Positions 5,099 through 12,263 of a stretch of DNA of 13,194 bases are shown here, piece after piece. The notes beneath the pieces were generated by a model. That model was not told where the DNA came from. It did no database searches and saw only the letters and a list, made by a program, of their open reading frames with translations. Within the stretch, counting starts at the first letter, position 1, and the number at the start of each line of letters is the position of its first letter. This DNA comes from Aquimarina sp. (GTDB lineage Bacteria; Bacteroidota; Bacteroidia; Flavobacteriales; Flavobacteriaceae). The position numbers and the translations under genes are program-made. The DNA is taken from NCBI GenBank assembly GCA_002697475.1, contig NZVW01000031.1, positions 1 through 13,194 of the forward strand, in the 5' to 3' direction.

Positions 5099-7876
5099 AT
5101 GGATAAATATTCATTTTTGAATGCGGCTCATACCGCATTTTTTGCAGAATTATACGATCAATACCTACAAAATCCGGATAGTGTAGAACCTAGTTGGAGA
5201 GCTTTTTTTCAAGGCTTTGATTTTGGAATGGAAAGCGCAGAAGGCGGTATCGAAACCGTTTACGTTGAAAAGGAATCTAGCGATAAAGTAACAGTTCCTC
5301 AAAATGTTCAGAAGGAATTTCAGGTTGTTACTCTTATTGACGCTTACCGCACAAGAGGACACTTGTTTACAAAAACGAATCCCGTACGCGAGCGAAGAAA
5401 ATATCTTCCTACACTGGCGTTGGAAAATTTTGGATTAAGTCAAGCTGATCTTAATACAGTTTTTAATGCCGGAGAGATTATTGGTATTGGCCCTAATACC
5501 TTAAGCAATATTGTTGTTCATTTAGAAAAAATATATTGTGATGCGATAGGTATAGAATATATGTATATCAGAAACCCTCAGGAAAGAGAGTGGATTCAGA
5601 ATCGTATCAATTTTAATACAAACAGAACTAAATTTTCTGCTGATCAAAAAAAGCATATACTTAAAAAGTTAAATCAAGCTGTATCTTTTGAAACTTTTCT
5701 ACATACTAAATATGTTGGGCAAAAAAGATTTTCACTTGAAGGAGGAGAGTCTTTAATTCCGGCTCTTGATGCTTTAGTTGAAAAAGCTGCTGACATGGGT
5801 GTTCAGGAGTTTGTTATGGGAATGGCACACCGTGGACGTCTTAATACGTTAACCAATATTTTTGGTAAAAGCCCAAAGGATATTTTTAGCGAATTTGATG
5901 GTAAGGATTACGAAGAGGCAATTTTTGATGGAGATGTAAAATATCATTTAGGTTGGACAGCTAAGCGTAAAACGGATAATGGTAAAGCTATCAATATGAA
6001 TATTGCTCCTAATCCATCTCACCTGGAAACTGTAGGTGCTGTTGTAGAAGGTATTACACGAGCAAAACAAGATAGACATTACAAAGAAGATAGCTCTTGT
6101 GTATTACCAATCGTCGTTCATGGGGATGCTGCGATTGCCGGTCAGGGACTGGTTTATGAAATTGTGCAAATGGCACAATTAGATGGATATAAAACCGGAG
6201 GTACCATACATATTGTAGTGAACAACCAGATTGGTTTTACTACAAATTATCTGGATGCCAGATCGTCTACGTATTGTACAGATATTGGTAAAGTGACACT
6301 ATCACCTGTACTTCATGTGAATGCCGATGACGCAGAGGCAGTAGTTCACGCTATGAACTTTGCTCTTGAATTTAGAATGGAGTTCAAAAAGGATGTATTT
6401 ATCGATCTTTTAGGCTATAGAAAATACGGACATAATGAAGGTGATGAACCTAGATTTACACAACCTAAATTATACAAAGCTATTGCTAAGCATAAAAACC
6501 CTCGGGATATTTATGCTGAAAAGTTAATTGCTGAGGGCGTTATTGACGAAAGTTTTGTGTCCAATCTTGAAAAGGAATACAAAGAAGTTTTAGAGGAGGA
6601 ATTAGAGGATTCACGAAAGCAGGAAAAAACGGTGATAACACCTTTTATGCAAGATGAATGGTCAGGCTTTGAGCGTGTTCAGGAAGATGCGATGATGAAG
6701 GCTATAGACACAACCTTTCCTAAGGATAAATTAACAGAGATTGCAGAGGTAATCACTAAGCTTCCGGATAATAAAAAGTTTTTAAGAAAAATAGAAAGAC
6801 TCATTGAACAAAGAAACAAAATGTTCTTTGAAGATAACAGTCTGGATTGGGCAATGGGAGAGCTCTTAGCTTATGGTTCCTTACTACAGGAAGGATACGA
6901 TGTAAGAATGAGTGGTCAGGATGTAGAAAGAGGTACTTTTTCTCACCGACATGCTGTGATAAAGGTTGAGGATAGTGAAGAAGAAATCATGTTGCTTAAT
7001 AATTTAAGTAAGGATCAAGGAGATTTTTACATATATAACTCTTTACTTTCAGAATATGGAGTAGTAGGGTTTGATTATGGATATGCTATGGCAAGTCCAG
7101 ACACACTTACTATATGGGAAGCTCAGTTTGGGGACTTCAGTAATGGAGCTCAGATTATGATTGATCAGTATATTTCTTCTGCAGAGGATAAATGGAAATT
7201 ACAAAATGGCCTTGTTATGTTACTGCCTCATGGTTATGAAGGTCAGGGAGCAGAACACTCTTCAGCAAGGATGGAAAGATACCTGCAATTATGTGCTAAG
7301 GATAACATGTACATCGCTGATGTGACGACACCTGCGAATCTATTCCATTTATTAAGAAGGCAGCAAAAAGCTAGCTTTAGAAAACCTTTAATAGTCTTTA
7401 CTCCTAAAAGTTTATTAAGACACCCTAAAGTTGTATCACCGATCGAGGACTTCACAGACGGTGGCTTTAAAACCGTAATTGATGATCCTACTGCTAAGGC
7501 AAAGGATGTAAAATCACTGGTTTTCTGTACAGGTAAGTTTTATTATGATCTTTTAGAAGAAAAAGAAAAGAATAGCAGAAATGATGTTGCTTTGGTTAGA
7601 ATAGAACAACTATTCCCATTACCAACAGCAGAAATGGATAAGCTTATTAAGAAGTACAATAAGGCAGAAGAAGTGGTATGGGCTCAGGAAGAACCAAGAA
7701 ATATGGGTGCTTTAAGTCATATGTTAATGCATTATGACAAAGCTACCTCATTTAGATTTGCCAGTAGAAGACCTTATGGAGCTCCTGCAGCAGGGAGTGC
7801 TACAAGATCAAAACGAAGACATCAGGAAGTGATAGATTATGTTTTTGATAAATCAAAAAATAATCAAAGAAAATAG
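5099..7876 (+). CDS. sucA: 2-oxoglutarate dehydrogenase E1 component
   Basis: This thiamine diphosphate-dependent E1 subunit decarboxylates 2-oxoglutarate and passes the succinyl group to the lipoyl arm of E2, in the TCA cycle in the cytoplasm. At 925 residues it is close to the 933 of E. coli SucA. The N-terminal E1o signature is at about 13-37 (FFAELYDQYLQNPDSVEPSW), used in other species for E2 contact. GMAHRGRLNTL (241-251) and SHLETVGAV (307-315) belong to the active-site region. HGDAAIAGQG (341-350) followed by HIVVNNQIGFTT (371-382) is the ThDP/Mg-binding GDG...NN region, and GYRKYGHNEGDEPRFTQP (439-456) is a strongly conserved E1o block. The C-terminal half carries the transketolase-like pyrimidine-binding domain and ends with RRPYGAPAAGSATRSK (about 897-912). 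The ATG at 5099 gives the usual N-terminus for the family. It is followed by sucB 72 bases downstream. Confidence 0.98.
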   Translation: MDKYSFLNAAHTAFFAELYDQYLQNPDSVEPSWRAFFQGFDFGMESAEGGIETVYVEKESSDKVTVPQNVQKEFQVVTLIDAYRTRGHLFTKTNPVRERRKYLPTLALENFGLSQADLNTVFNAGEIIGIGPNTLSNIVVHLEKIYCDAIGIEYMYIRNPQEREWIQNRINFNTNRTKFSADQKKHILKKLNQAVSFETFLHTKYVGQKRFSLEGGESLIPALDALVEKAADMGVQEFVMGMAHRGRLNTLTNIFGKSPKDIFSEFDGKDYEEAIFDGDVKYHLGWTAKRKTDNGKAINMNIAPNPSHLETVGAVVEGITRAKQDRHYKEDSSCVLPIVVHGDAAIAGQGLVYEIVQMAQLDGYKTGGTIHIVVNNQIGFTTNYLDARSSTYCTDIGKVTLSPVLHVNADDAEAVVHAMNFALEFRMEFKKDVFIDLLGYRKYGHNEGDEPRFTQPKLYKAIAKHKNPRDIYAEKLIAEGVIDESFVSNLEKEYKEVLEEELEDSRKQEKTVITPFMQDEWSGFERVQEDAMMKAIDTTFPKDKLTEIAEVITKLPDNKKFLRKIERLIEQRNKMFFEDNSLDWAMGELLAYGSLLQEGYDVRMSGQDVERGTFSHRHAVIKVEDSEEEIMLLNNLSKDQGDFYIYNSLLSEYGVVGFDYGYAMASPDTLTIWEAQFGDFSNGAQIMIDQYISSAEDKWKLQNGLVMLLPHGYEGQGAEHSSARMERYLQLCAKDNMYIADVTTPANLFHLLRRQQKASFRKPLIVFTPKSLLRHPKVVSPIEDFTDGGFKTVIDDPTAKAKDVKSLVFCTGKFYYDLLEEKEKNSRNDVALVRIEQLFPLPTAEMDKLIKKYNKAEEVVWAQEEPRNMGALSHMLMHYDKATSFRFASRRPYGAPAAGSATRSKRRHQEVIDYVFDKSKNNQRK

Positions 7877-7907
7877 TATTAAATCAATAGATAAGAATAA
7901 GTTTTTT

Positions 7908-7920
7908 CCGTTTTTAACGG
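7908..7920 (+). repeat. Small hairpin in the sucA-sucB spacer
   Basis: CCGTT at 7908-7912 and AACGG at 7916-7920 form a 5-bp stem with a three-T loop, preceded by a run of six T. No T-tract follows, so it should not act as a rho-independent terminator on the plus strand. It could tune relative E1 and E2 expression or mRNA stability, but the stem is short. Confidence 0.3.
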
Positions 7921-7948
7921 ATTAGTATCAAAAGATAAATTCAAGATT

Positions 7949-9238
7949 ATGGCTTTAGAAATGAAAGTCCCTTCTCCGGGAGAATCAATAACCGAAGTAG
8001 AAATAGCTCAATGGCTTGTTGAAGACGGAGATTACGTAACTAAAGATCAGGCAATAGCAGAAGTTGATAGCGATAAGGCAACACTAGAACTTCCGGCTGA
8101 AGCCAGTGGAATAATTACCTTAAAGGCAGAAGAAGGAGACACTGTAGCTGTAGGGCAAGTGGTTTGTTTAATTGATACTGATGCTCCTGCACCAGATGGA
8201 AATGCCAATAATGAAGGAGATGAAGGAGGCAAAGGTAATGCCGCTATGGATGTGGATAAGCAAAGAGATGCTAAGGAACAATCTTCTGATAGCTCTAAAG
8301 CTGAGGCTAAAACTCAGACGCCTTCTAAACCTTCCACACCGGTACAAAAACAAGATACTTATGCAACAGGATCAGCATCACCTGCTGCAAAGAAAATACT
8401 TGCTGAAAAGGATATGGACCCGGCTCAAGTTCAGGGAACAGGAAAGGATGGAAGAATAACAAAGTCTGATGCAATGAATGCCAAACCTTCTATGGGAACT
8501 CCTGGTCCAGGTAGTAGAGGAGAGGAGCGTACCAAGCTTTCTATGCTAAGAAGAAAGGTGGCAGAGAGACTAGTTTCTGTCAAAAATGAAACGGCGATGT
8601 TGACTACATTTAATGAAGTCAATATGCAGCCTATTTTTGATCTGAGAAATCAGTATAAAGATGAGTTCAAAAACAGACACGGAGTTGGTTTAGGATTTAT
8701 GTCTTTCTTTACATTGGCTTGTGTAAGAGCTTTACAAATGTATCCTGCAGTAAATTCTATGATAGATGGTAAAGAGATGATCTCTTATGATTTTCAGGAT
8801 ATCAGTATTGCTGTTTCAGGACCTAAGGGATTGATGGTGCCGGTAATTAGAAATGCAGAAAACCTAAGTTTTAGAGGTGTGGAGTCTGAAGTCAAAAGAT
8901 TGGCAACTAGAGCTAGAGATGGTCAGATTACAGTTGATGAAATGACCGGGGGTACATTTACTATTACTAATGGAGGAGTTTTTGGTAGTATGTTATCCAC
9001 ACCAATTATCAATCCTCCTCAGAGTGCTATTCTAGGGATGCATAATATTGTAGAAAGACCTATTGTAAAAGATGGTCAGATAATAGTAGCTCCTATTATG
9101 TATGTGGCATTGTCTTATGACCATAGAATTATTGACGGTAAAGAGTCTGTAGGCTTCCTGGTAGCTGTAAAAGAAGCCTTAGAGAGTCCGGAAGAATTAT
9201 TGATGAATAATAATGTCAAGAAAGCCTTGGAGCTTTAA
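7949..9238 (+). CDS. sucB: 2-oxoglutarate dehydrogenase E2 component, dihydrolipoyllysine-residue succinyltransferase
   Basis: This forms the core of the 2-oxoglutarate dehydrogenase complex and transfers the succinyl group from lipoyl-lysine to CoA. The protein has 429 residues. One lipoyl domain spans about 1-78, with the lipoylation motif DSDKATLE placing lipoyl-lysine at Lys-43. A flexible linker rich in Ala, Lys, Ser and Pro covers about 79-138. The E3-binding peripheral-subunit domain spans about 141-178 (SPAAKKILAEKD...GTGKDGRITKSD). The catalytic CoA-dependent acyltransferase domain runs from about 194 to 429, ending with the active-site motif DHRIIDG at 391-397 (His-392, Asp-396). 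A single lipoyl domain and the pairing with sucA favour succinyltransferase over a pyruvate or branched-chain E2. It is the last gene of the operon, with a strong terminator 22 bases after its stop. Lipoamide dehydrogenase (E3) must be encoded elsewhere. Confidence 0.97.
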   Translation: MALEMKVPSPGESITEVEIAQWLVEDGDYVTKDQAIAEVDSDKATLELPAEASGIITLKAEEGDTVAVGQVVCLIDTDAPAPDGNANNEGDEGGKGNAAMDVDKQRDAKEQSSDSSKAEAKTQTPSKPSTPVQKQDTYATGSASPAAKKILAEKDMDPAQVQGTGKDGRITKSDAMNAKPSMGTPGPGSRGEERTKLSMLRRKVAERLVSVKNETAMLTTFNEVNMQPIFDLRNQYKDEFKNRHGVGLGFMSFFTLACVRALQMYPAVNSMIDGKEMISYDFQDISIAVSGPKGLMVPVIRNAENLSFRGVESEVKRLATRARDGQITVDEMTGGTFTITNGGVFGSMLSTPIINPPQSAILGMHNIVERPIVKDGQIIVAPIMYVALSYDHRIIDGKESVGFLVAVKEALESPEELLMNNNVKKALEL

Positions 9239-9260
9239 TTAATAAACTCAAGAACTAAAC

Positions 9261-9292
9261 AACACCTCTGGTACGCCCAGAGGTGTTTTTTT
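9261..9292 (+). terminator. Intrinsic terminator of the sucAB operon
   Basis: An 11-bp perfect stem (AACACCTCTGG at 9261-9271 with CCAGAGGTGTT at 9277-9287) encloses a 5-base loop. The run of seven T at 9286-9292 overlaps the foot of the stem. This is a textbook rho-independent terminator and the strongest hairpin in the window. It separates sucAB from the envelope genes downstream. Confidence 0.95.
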
Positions 9293-9308
9293 ATGGGGTA
9301 GTATGAAA

Positions 9309-9327
9309 GTTAAAATTTAATTTTAAC
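9309..9327. repeat. AT-rich perfect palindrome downstream of sucB
   Basis: GTTAAAATT at 9309-9317 and AATTTTAAC at 9319-9327 are exact reverse complements around a single central T. It lies between the sucAB terminator and the candidate promoter at 9346-9378. It could be a DNA-binding site, but its very low complexity makes chance plausible. Confidence 0.35.
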
Positions 9328-9345
9328 GGTAACATTCCTTCCTTT

Positions 9346-9378
9346 TTTGGCACATATAAATAATTAATGTTATGTTTA
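9346..9378 (+). promoter_or_regulatory. Candidate promoter of the outer membrane protein gene
   Basis: TTTG at 9346-9349 is followed after 21 bases by TATGTTTA at 9371-9378, one mismatch from TAnnTTTG. The arrangement mirrors the promoter predicted before the polyprenyl synthase. It would give a leader of roughly 13 bases before the ATG at 9398. Confidence 0.4.
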
Positions 9379-9397
9379 AAAAAATTCTCTTTTTAAA

Positions 9398-10588
9398 ATG
9401 AATAAAATCTTGTGCTTTATCATAGTTATATTAATTGGATTTCAATCCTTCGCTCAAATTAAGTTTGAACAGGGGTACTATATTGATAATAATGGTAATA
9501 TAACAGAGTGCCTTATAAAGAATATTGACTGGAGGGATAATCCAACGGAATTCAAATTTAAGCTTAACGATAACGCCGAAGTTGAAAGCAAGAATATTGA
9601 AGAAATAAAAGAATTTGGGATATATGAAGAATCGAGGTTTATAAAAGCTAAGGTAGAAATAGATCATTCTTCAAAAGAGCGAATTGATCAAATGAGCAAG
9701 AGCAAAGACCCTGAATTTTCATCAGAAACAGTATTTTTAAGGGTTTTAGTAAGTGGTAAAGCTAACTTGTACGAATACGGACAATTAGATTCAAAAAAAT
9801 ATTTTTTCTCTATTGATGAAAAGGAAATTAAGCAGTTGATTTATAAAAAGTATCTGATAGAAGGCCCTAAAATAGCATACAATTTAAGTTATAGAAGTCA
9901 ATTATGGGAGAATTTAAAATGTTCTGATTATGGAATAAATGAAGTAAAAGACATAAAGTATGCTAAAAGGGATCTTTCTACATTGTTTATAGCGTACAAT
10001 GAGTGTAACAACGATCTTACTGCAGATTATGGGAAAACTCAAAAAAGAAATTTGTTTAACCTTACTATCCGTCCAGGTTTAAAATCATCTTCTCTTAGCG
10101 TTGCAAATGATATTTCAGATGCTAGAGATGCAGATTTTGGATCATCAATTTCATACAGGATCGGTATTGAATCAGAATTTATTTTACCTTTTAATAAAAA
10201 TAAATGGTCAATTTTAATAGAGCCTACATTTCAAAAATTCTCGGCAAAGAAGCAATTAGATCAACGTCTGGCAGAGGCAGACTATAAGTCAATTGAAGTA
10301 CCTTTCGGAGTTAGACATTATCTTTATTTAAATGATAACTCCAAGATGTTTGTAAATGCTTTCTACAGTTGGGACATAAGTTTTGATTCTTATATTTATT
10401 ATAATTCTTTTCCGAGTTTAGAGATAAATTCTGGGGGTAATTTTGCGGTAGGATTAGGTTATAATTTCAAAAATAAATACAGTATGGAAATTAGATATCA
10501 ATCAAACCGTGAACTTTTGACTGACTATACTGCTTGGAAATCAAAGTTTCAATCACTATCTCTAAATTTAGGATATTCTATTTTCTGA
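9398..10588 (+). CDS. Predicted outer membrane beta-barrel protein with an N-terminal periplasmic domain, function unknown
   Basis: The protein has 396 residues. Residues 1-19 are a Sec signal peptide (MNKILCFIIVILIGFQSFA) with probable cleavage before Gln-20. Residues about 21-215 form a mixed alpha/beta domain that opens with GYYIDNNGNITECLIKNIDW (26-45) and contains EFKFKL and EIKEFGIY segments. Within it, Cys-175 (ENLKCSDY) and Cys-203 (YNECNN) could form a disulfide. Residues about 218-396 alternate polar and aromatic residues as in transmembrane beta-strands (for example LFNLTIRPGLK, ISYRIGIESEFILPF, WSILIEPTFQKFS, FAVGLGYNFKNKYSMEIRYQS). The protein ends in a beta-strand with terminal Phe (LNLGYSIF), the usual signal for outer membrane insertion. 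From memory, similar proteins are widespread and uncharacterised in Flavobacteriia. Topology is inferred; there is no evidence of a substrate. It follows the sucAB terminator and is a separate unit. Confidence 0.8.
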   Translation: MNKILCFIIVILIGFQSFAQIKFEQGYYIDNNGNITECLIKNIDWRDNPTEFKFKLNDNAEVESKNIEEIKEFGIYEESRFIKAKVEIDHSSKERIDQMSKSKDPEFSSETVFLRVLVSGKANLYEYGQLDSKKYFFSIDEKEIKQLIYKKYLIEGPKIAYNLSYRSQLWENLKCSDYGINEVKDIKYAKRDLSTLFIAYNECNNDLTADYGKTQKRNLFNLTIRPGLKSSSLSVANDISDARDADFGSSISYRIGIESEFILPFNKNKWSILIEPTFQKFSAKKQLDQRLAEADYKSIEVPFGVRHYLYLNDNSKMFVNAFYSWDISFDSYIYYNSFPSLEINSGGNFAVGLGYNFKNKYSMEIRYQSNRELLTDYTAWKSKFQSLSLNLGYSIF

Positions 10589-10602
10589 TCGTCAGGGGTA
10601 TC

Positions 10603-10637
10603 TTAATAGGATTTGATTGTTTTTTAAAACCTATTAA
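10603..10637. repeat. Inverted repeat after the outer membrane protein gene
   Basis: TTAATAGG at 10603-10610 and CCTATTAA at 10630-10637 are exact reverse complements separated by 19 bases. It starts 15 bases after the stop codon and may form a 3'-end hairpin. No T-tract follows directly, so a terminator role is uncertain. Confidence 0.35.
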
Positions 10638-10729
10638 CTTCTATTATGAAGACTCTACAAATCTATTCTATTTAACGAGAATTTATTTTTTACTTGTATT
10701 TTTTACTTATTTTAAAAAAAGTTTATTTG

Positions 10730-11098
10730 ATGAGGTTTTTTATTTTAATTGCATTTGCCGTAGGAATGTCATCCTTTTTTCTATCCTGTCAGAAGGAAGA
10801 TGACAATTTTGAAGTTTACAATATAATTGATAATCGTTTAGATTTAAATGACTCCTGTGGTATTGATGGGGACGACTGTGGTGGACCTGGTGATGAGCTA
10901 TTATATACCTTTTCCACAAGTAATGGAAACGAAGAGGTTATTTGGAGTGTTAATGGTGATGTTACATTATTATCTGGTCAAGGAACAAACGCGGTAATAC
11001 TTAAATTGGGATCAAATTTTTCTGAAGCGAGTGTACAGGTTGAGTCTGGTTTGTGCTTTCTTGAAAAAACTTTAGTTTTATGCGACCAGCTAGCTTAA
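10730..11098 (+). CDS. Small lipoprotein with a PKD/Ig-like domain and two cysteine pairs
   Basis: The protein has 122 residues from the ATG at 10730. A TTG 12 codons upstream is in frame, but it would bury the lipoprotein signal and is rejected as the start. The signal peptide MRFFILIAFAVGMSSFF leads to lipobox LSC with the lipidated Cys at 20. The mature N-terminus is acidic (QKEDDNFE), and a Gly/Asp-rich stretch DSCGIDGDDCGGPGDE (41-56) holds Cys-43 and Cys-50. Residues about 57-118 look like a small beta-sandwich of the PKD/Ig kind (EVIWSVNGDVTLLSGQGTN, 69-87), ending with Cys-109 and Cys-118. The spacing suggests two local disulfides, consistent with an exported domain. No function is recognised. 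It lies 141 bases after the outer membrane protein gene on the same strand and could be a partner, though the gap is large. It converges on the GHMP kinase gene. Confidence 0.72.
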   Translation: MRFFILIAFAVGMSSFFLSCQKEDDNFEVYNIIDNRLDLNDSCGIDGDDCGGPGDELLYTFSTSNGNEEVIWSVNGDVTLLSGQGTNAVILKLGSNFSEASVQVESGLCFLEKTLVLCDQLA

Positions 11099-11169
11099 TT
11101 TCTATAGCAACTTTTAAATTTAGTTGGTTATTTCTATTGCAAAAGAATTTGGAGTGGTTTATTTTTAAT

Positions 11170-12099
11170 CTATAGAATCATATCCTTAAAAGAAACTATG
11201 GTATTATACCCCTTTTCCTTGAAGTAAGTCATGTCTGAATCATTTCCGGTTACAAGTATAAAATCCCCTCCCCAGCCGCCAAGACTTTTAATACTTCCGG
11301 TATAATCGCTAAACAGTTTTGATTTAACTGTAGGGGTTTTTATAATATCAGAAATGATAGTTTCATGTGTATCTATTAAAGAGTTAAATTCTTCAAGTTT
11401 AGTACAGGTGATTACTTTTTCGGTAATTTCATTAATAGCGGACTCAGCAACATCATAATCCTTTAGAGGTAAAGATTGGTAATGTTTTATAGAATCCTTA
11501 CTGTCTTGTTTCTCGTTGAGATGTACAAAAAACAGTTTGTCACTAAAGGGAGGGTTGAAAACGACCTCTTTAACAGCTGGTTTTCCGCCTCTTTTGTATA
11601 CAAGTGGTGTAGAGTGTTGAGCACAGGCAATATCATAACCGCTTCCTCCAAAACAACTGTCCAAAAGCTTAAATCCATCAATGACTGCCCATTGTGCTAT
11701 ATTATTGATTAAAGTTGAAGATGATCCCAGCCCCCAGTTTCTGTTAAACTCTAGCTTTGTTTTGACCCAAACACCTTTGTTTCCCGATAAAAATTTTGGG
11801 TTTAACTCTCTGGCACAATTAAGAATATCAATTAAAGTATCTGATAATTTTTGGTATTCTTCAGATCTCTTATCATCAGGTTTAACTTGTACAGAATCAT
11901 CCTTTATATAAAACTCTTCTTTGAACCATACTTCGTTATTTTCATCAAAACTGGTCCATAATATAGAATTGTCTTCATGATTTTCTACAGTGAGCCATTG
12001 TCCTAATTTAGTAGGTAATGCGAGTCCCTTGGCGCCATCAAGAACCAGGTACTCTCCCGTTAACAATAATTTCCCATGACTGTAGAAAGATTCCTTCAT
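11170..12099 (-). CDS. GHMP kinase of the GYDIA type, probable mevalonate-pathway kinase
   Basis: This cytoplasmic ATP-dependent small-molecule kinase of the GHMP superfamily has 309 residues. The N-terminal strand and loop SHGKLLLTGEYLVLDGAKGLALPT (7-30; key residues GKLLLTGEY) is the usual opening of mevalonate-pathway and homoserine-type kinases. The ATP-binding motif is GLGSSS at 123-128. GSGYDIA at 152-158 supplies the catalytic Asp-156 in the family-defining block. A C-terminal Gly-rich motif GGWGGDF (274-280) corresponds to GHMP motif 3. Its neighbour upstream on the same strand is HMG-CoA reductase, 164 bases away, so mevalonate or phosphomevalonate phosphorylation is the likely reaction. 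The exact substrate cannot be read from sequence. The ATG at 12099 gives a compact, normal N-terminus. Confidence 0.9.
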   Translation of the reverse strand: MKESFYSHGKLLLTGEYLVLDGAKGLALPTKLGQWLTVENHEDNSILWTSFDENNEVWFKEEFYIKDDSVQVKPDDKRSEEYQKLSDTLIDILNCARELNPKFLSGNKGVWVKTKLEFNRNWGLGSSSTLINNIAQWAVIDGFKLLDSCFGGSGYDIACAQHSTPLVYKRGGKPAVKEVVFNPPFSDKLFFVHLNEKQDSKDSIKHYQSLPLKDYDVAESAINEITEKVITCTKLEEFNSLIDTHETIISDIIKTPTVKSKLFSDYTGSIKSLGGWGGDFILVTGNDSDMTYFKEKGYNTIVSFKDMIL

Positions 12100-12263
12100 T
12101 GTATATGTTGGTAGTTTAGTGTTACTATCGCTTTTTATAAAATTCTAAATAAAAACGCATTCTGCAAAATAGTCATTTTGATAGTAAAGAAACAATTTAT
12201 TATGCAGATTAAAGATAGATACTTATGTACTAAATTTATAATGAGGGTTTTACCTTTTTAATT

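Noticed and set aside
8047..8459. Several alternative frames over the sucB linker
   Set aside because: The low-complexity Ala/Lys linker of sucB keeps other frames open. The in-frame lipoyl and E3-binding domains on both sides show which frame is coding.
10694..10729. N-terminal extension of the PKD-like lipoprotein from a TTG codon
   Set aside because: The ATG at 10730 gives a normal lipoprotein signal; the extension would spoil it.
10534..10803. Plus-strand open frame of 89 codons bridging the outer membrane protein and the lipoprotein genes
   Set aside because: It overlaps the end of one real gene and the start of another in a different frame. Its Phe-, Leu- and Ile-rich translation reflects AT-rich DNA, not a membrane protein.
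11108..11126. CAACT/AGTTG stem between the lipoprotein and the GHMP kinase as a terminator
   Set aside because: The stem is only 5 bp and no proper T-tract follows on either strand.
12123..12183. Distant inverted repeat TACTATC/GATAGTA in the HMG-CoA reductase to GHMP kinase spacer
   Set aside because: Seven-base arms more than 40 bases apart are expected by chance in AT-rich DNA, and no regulatory element around them is convincing.
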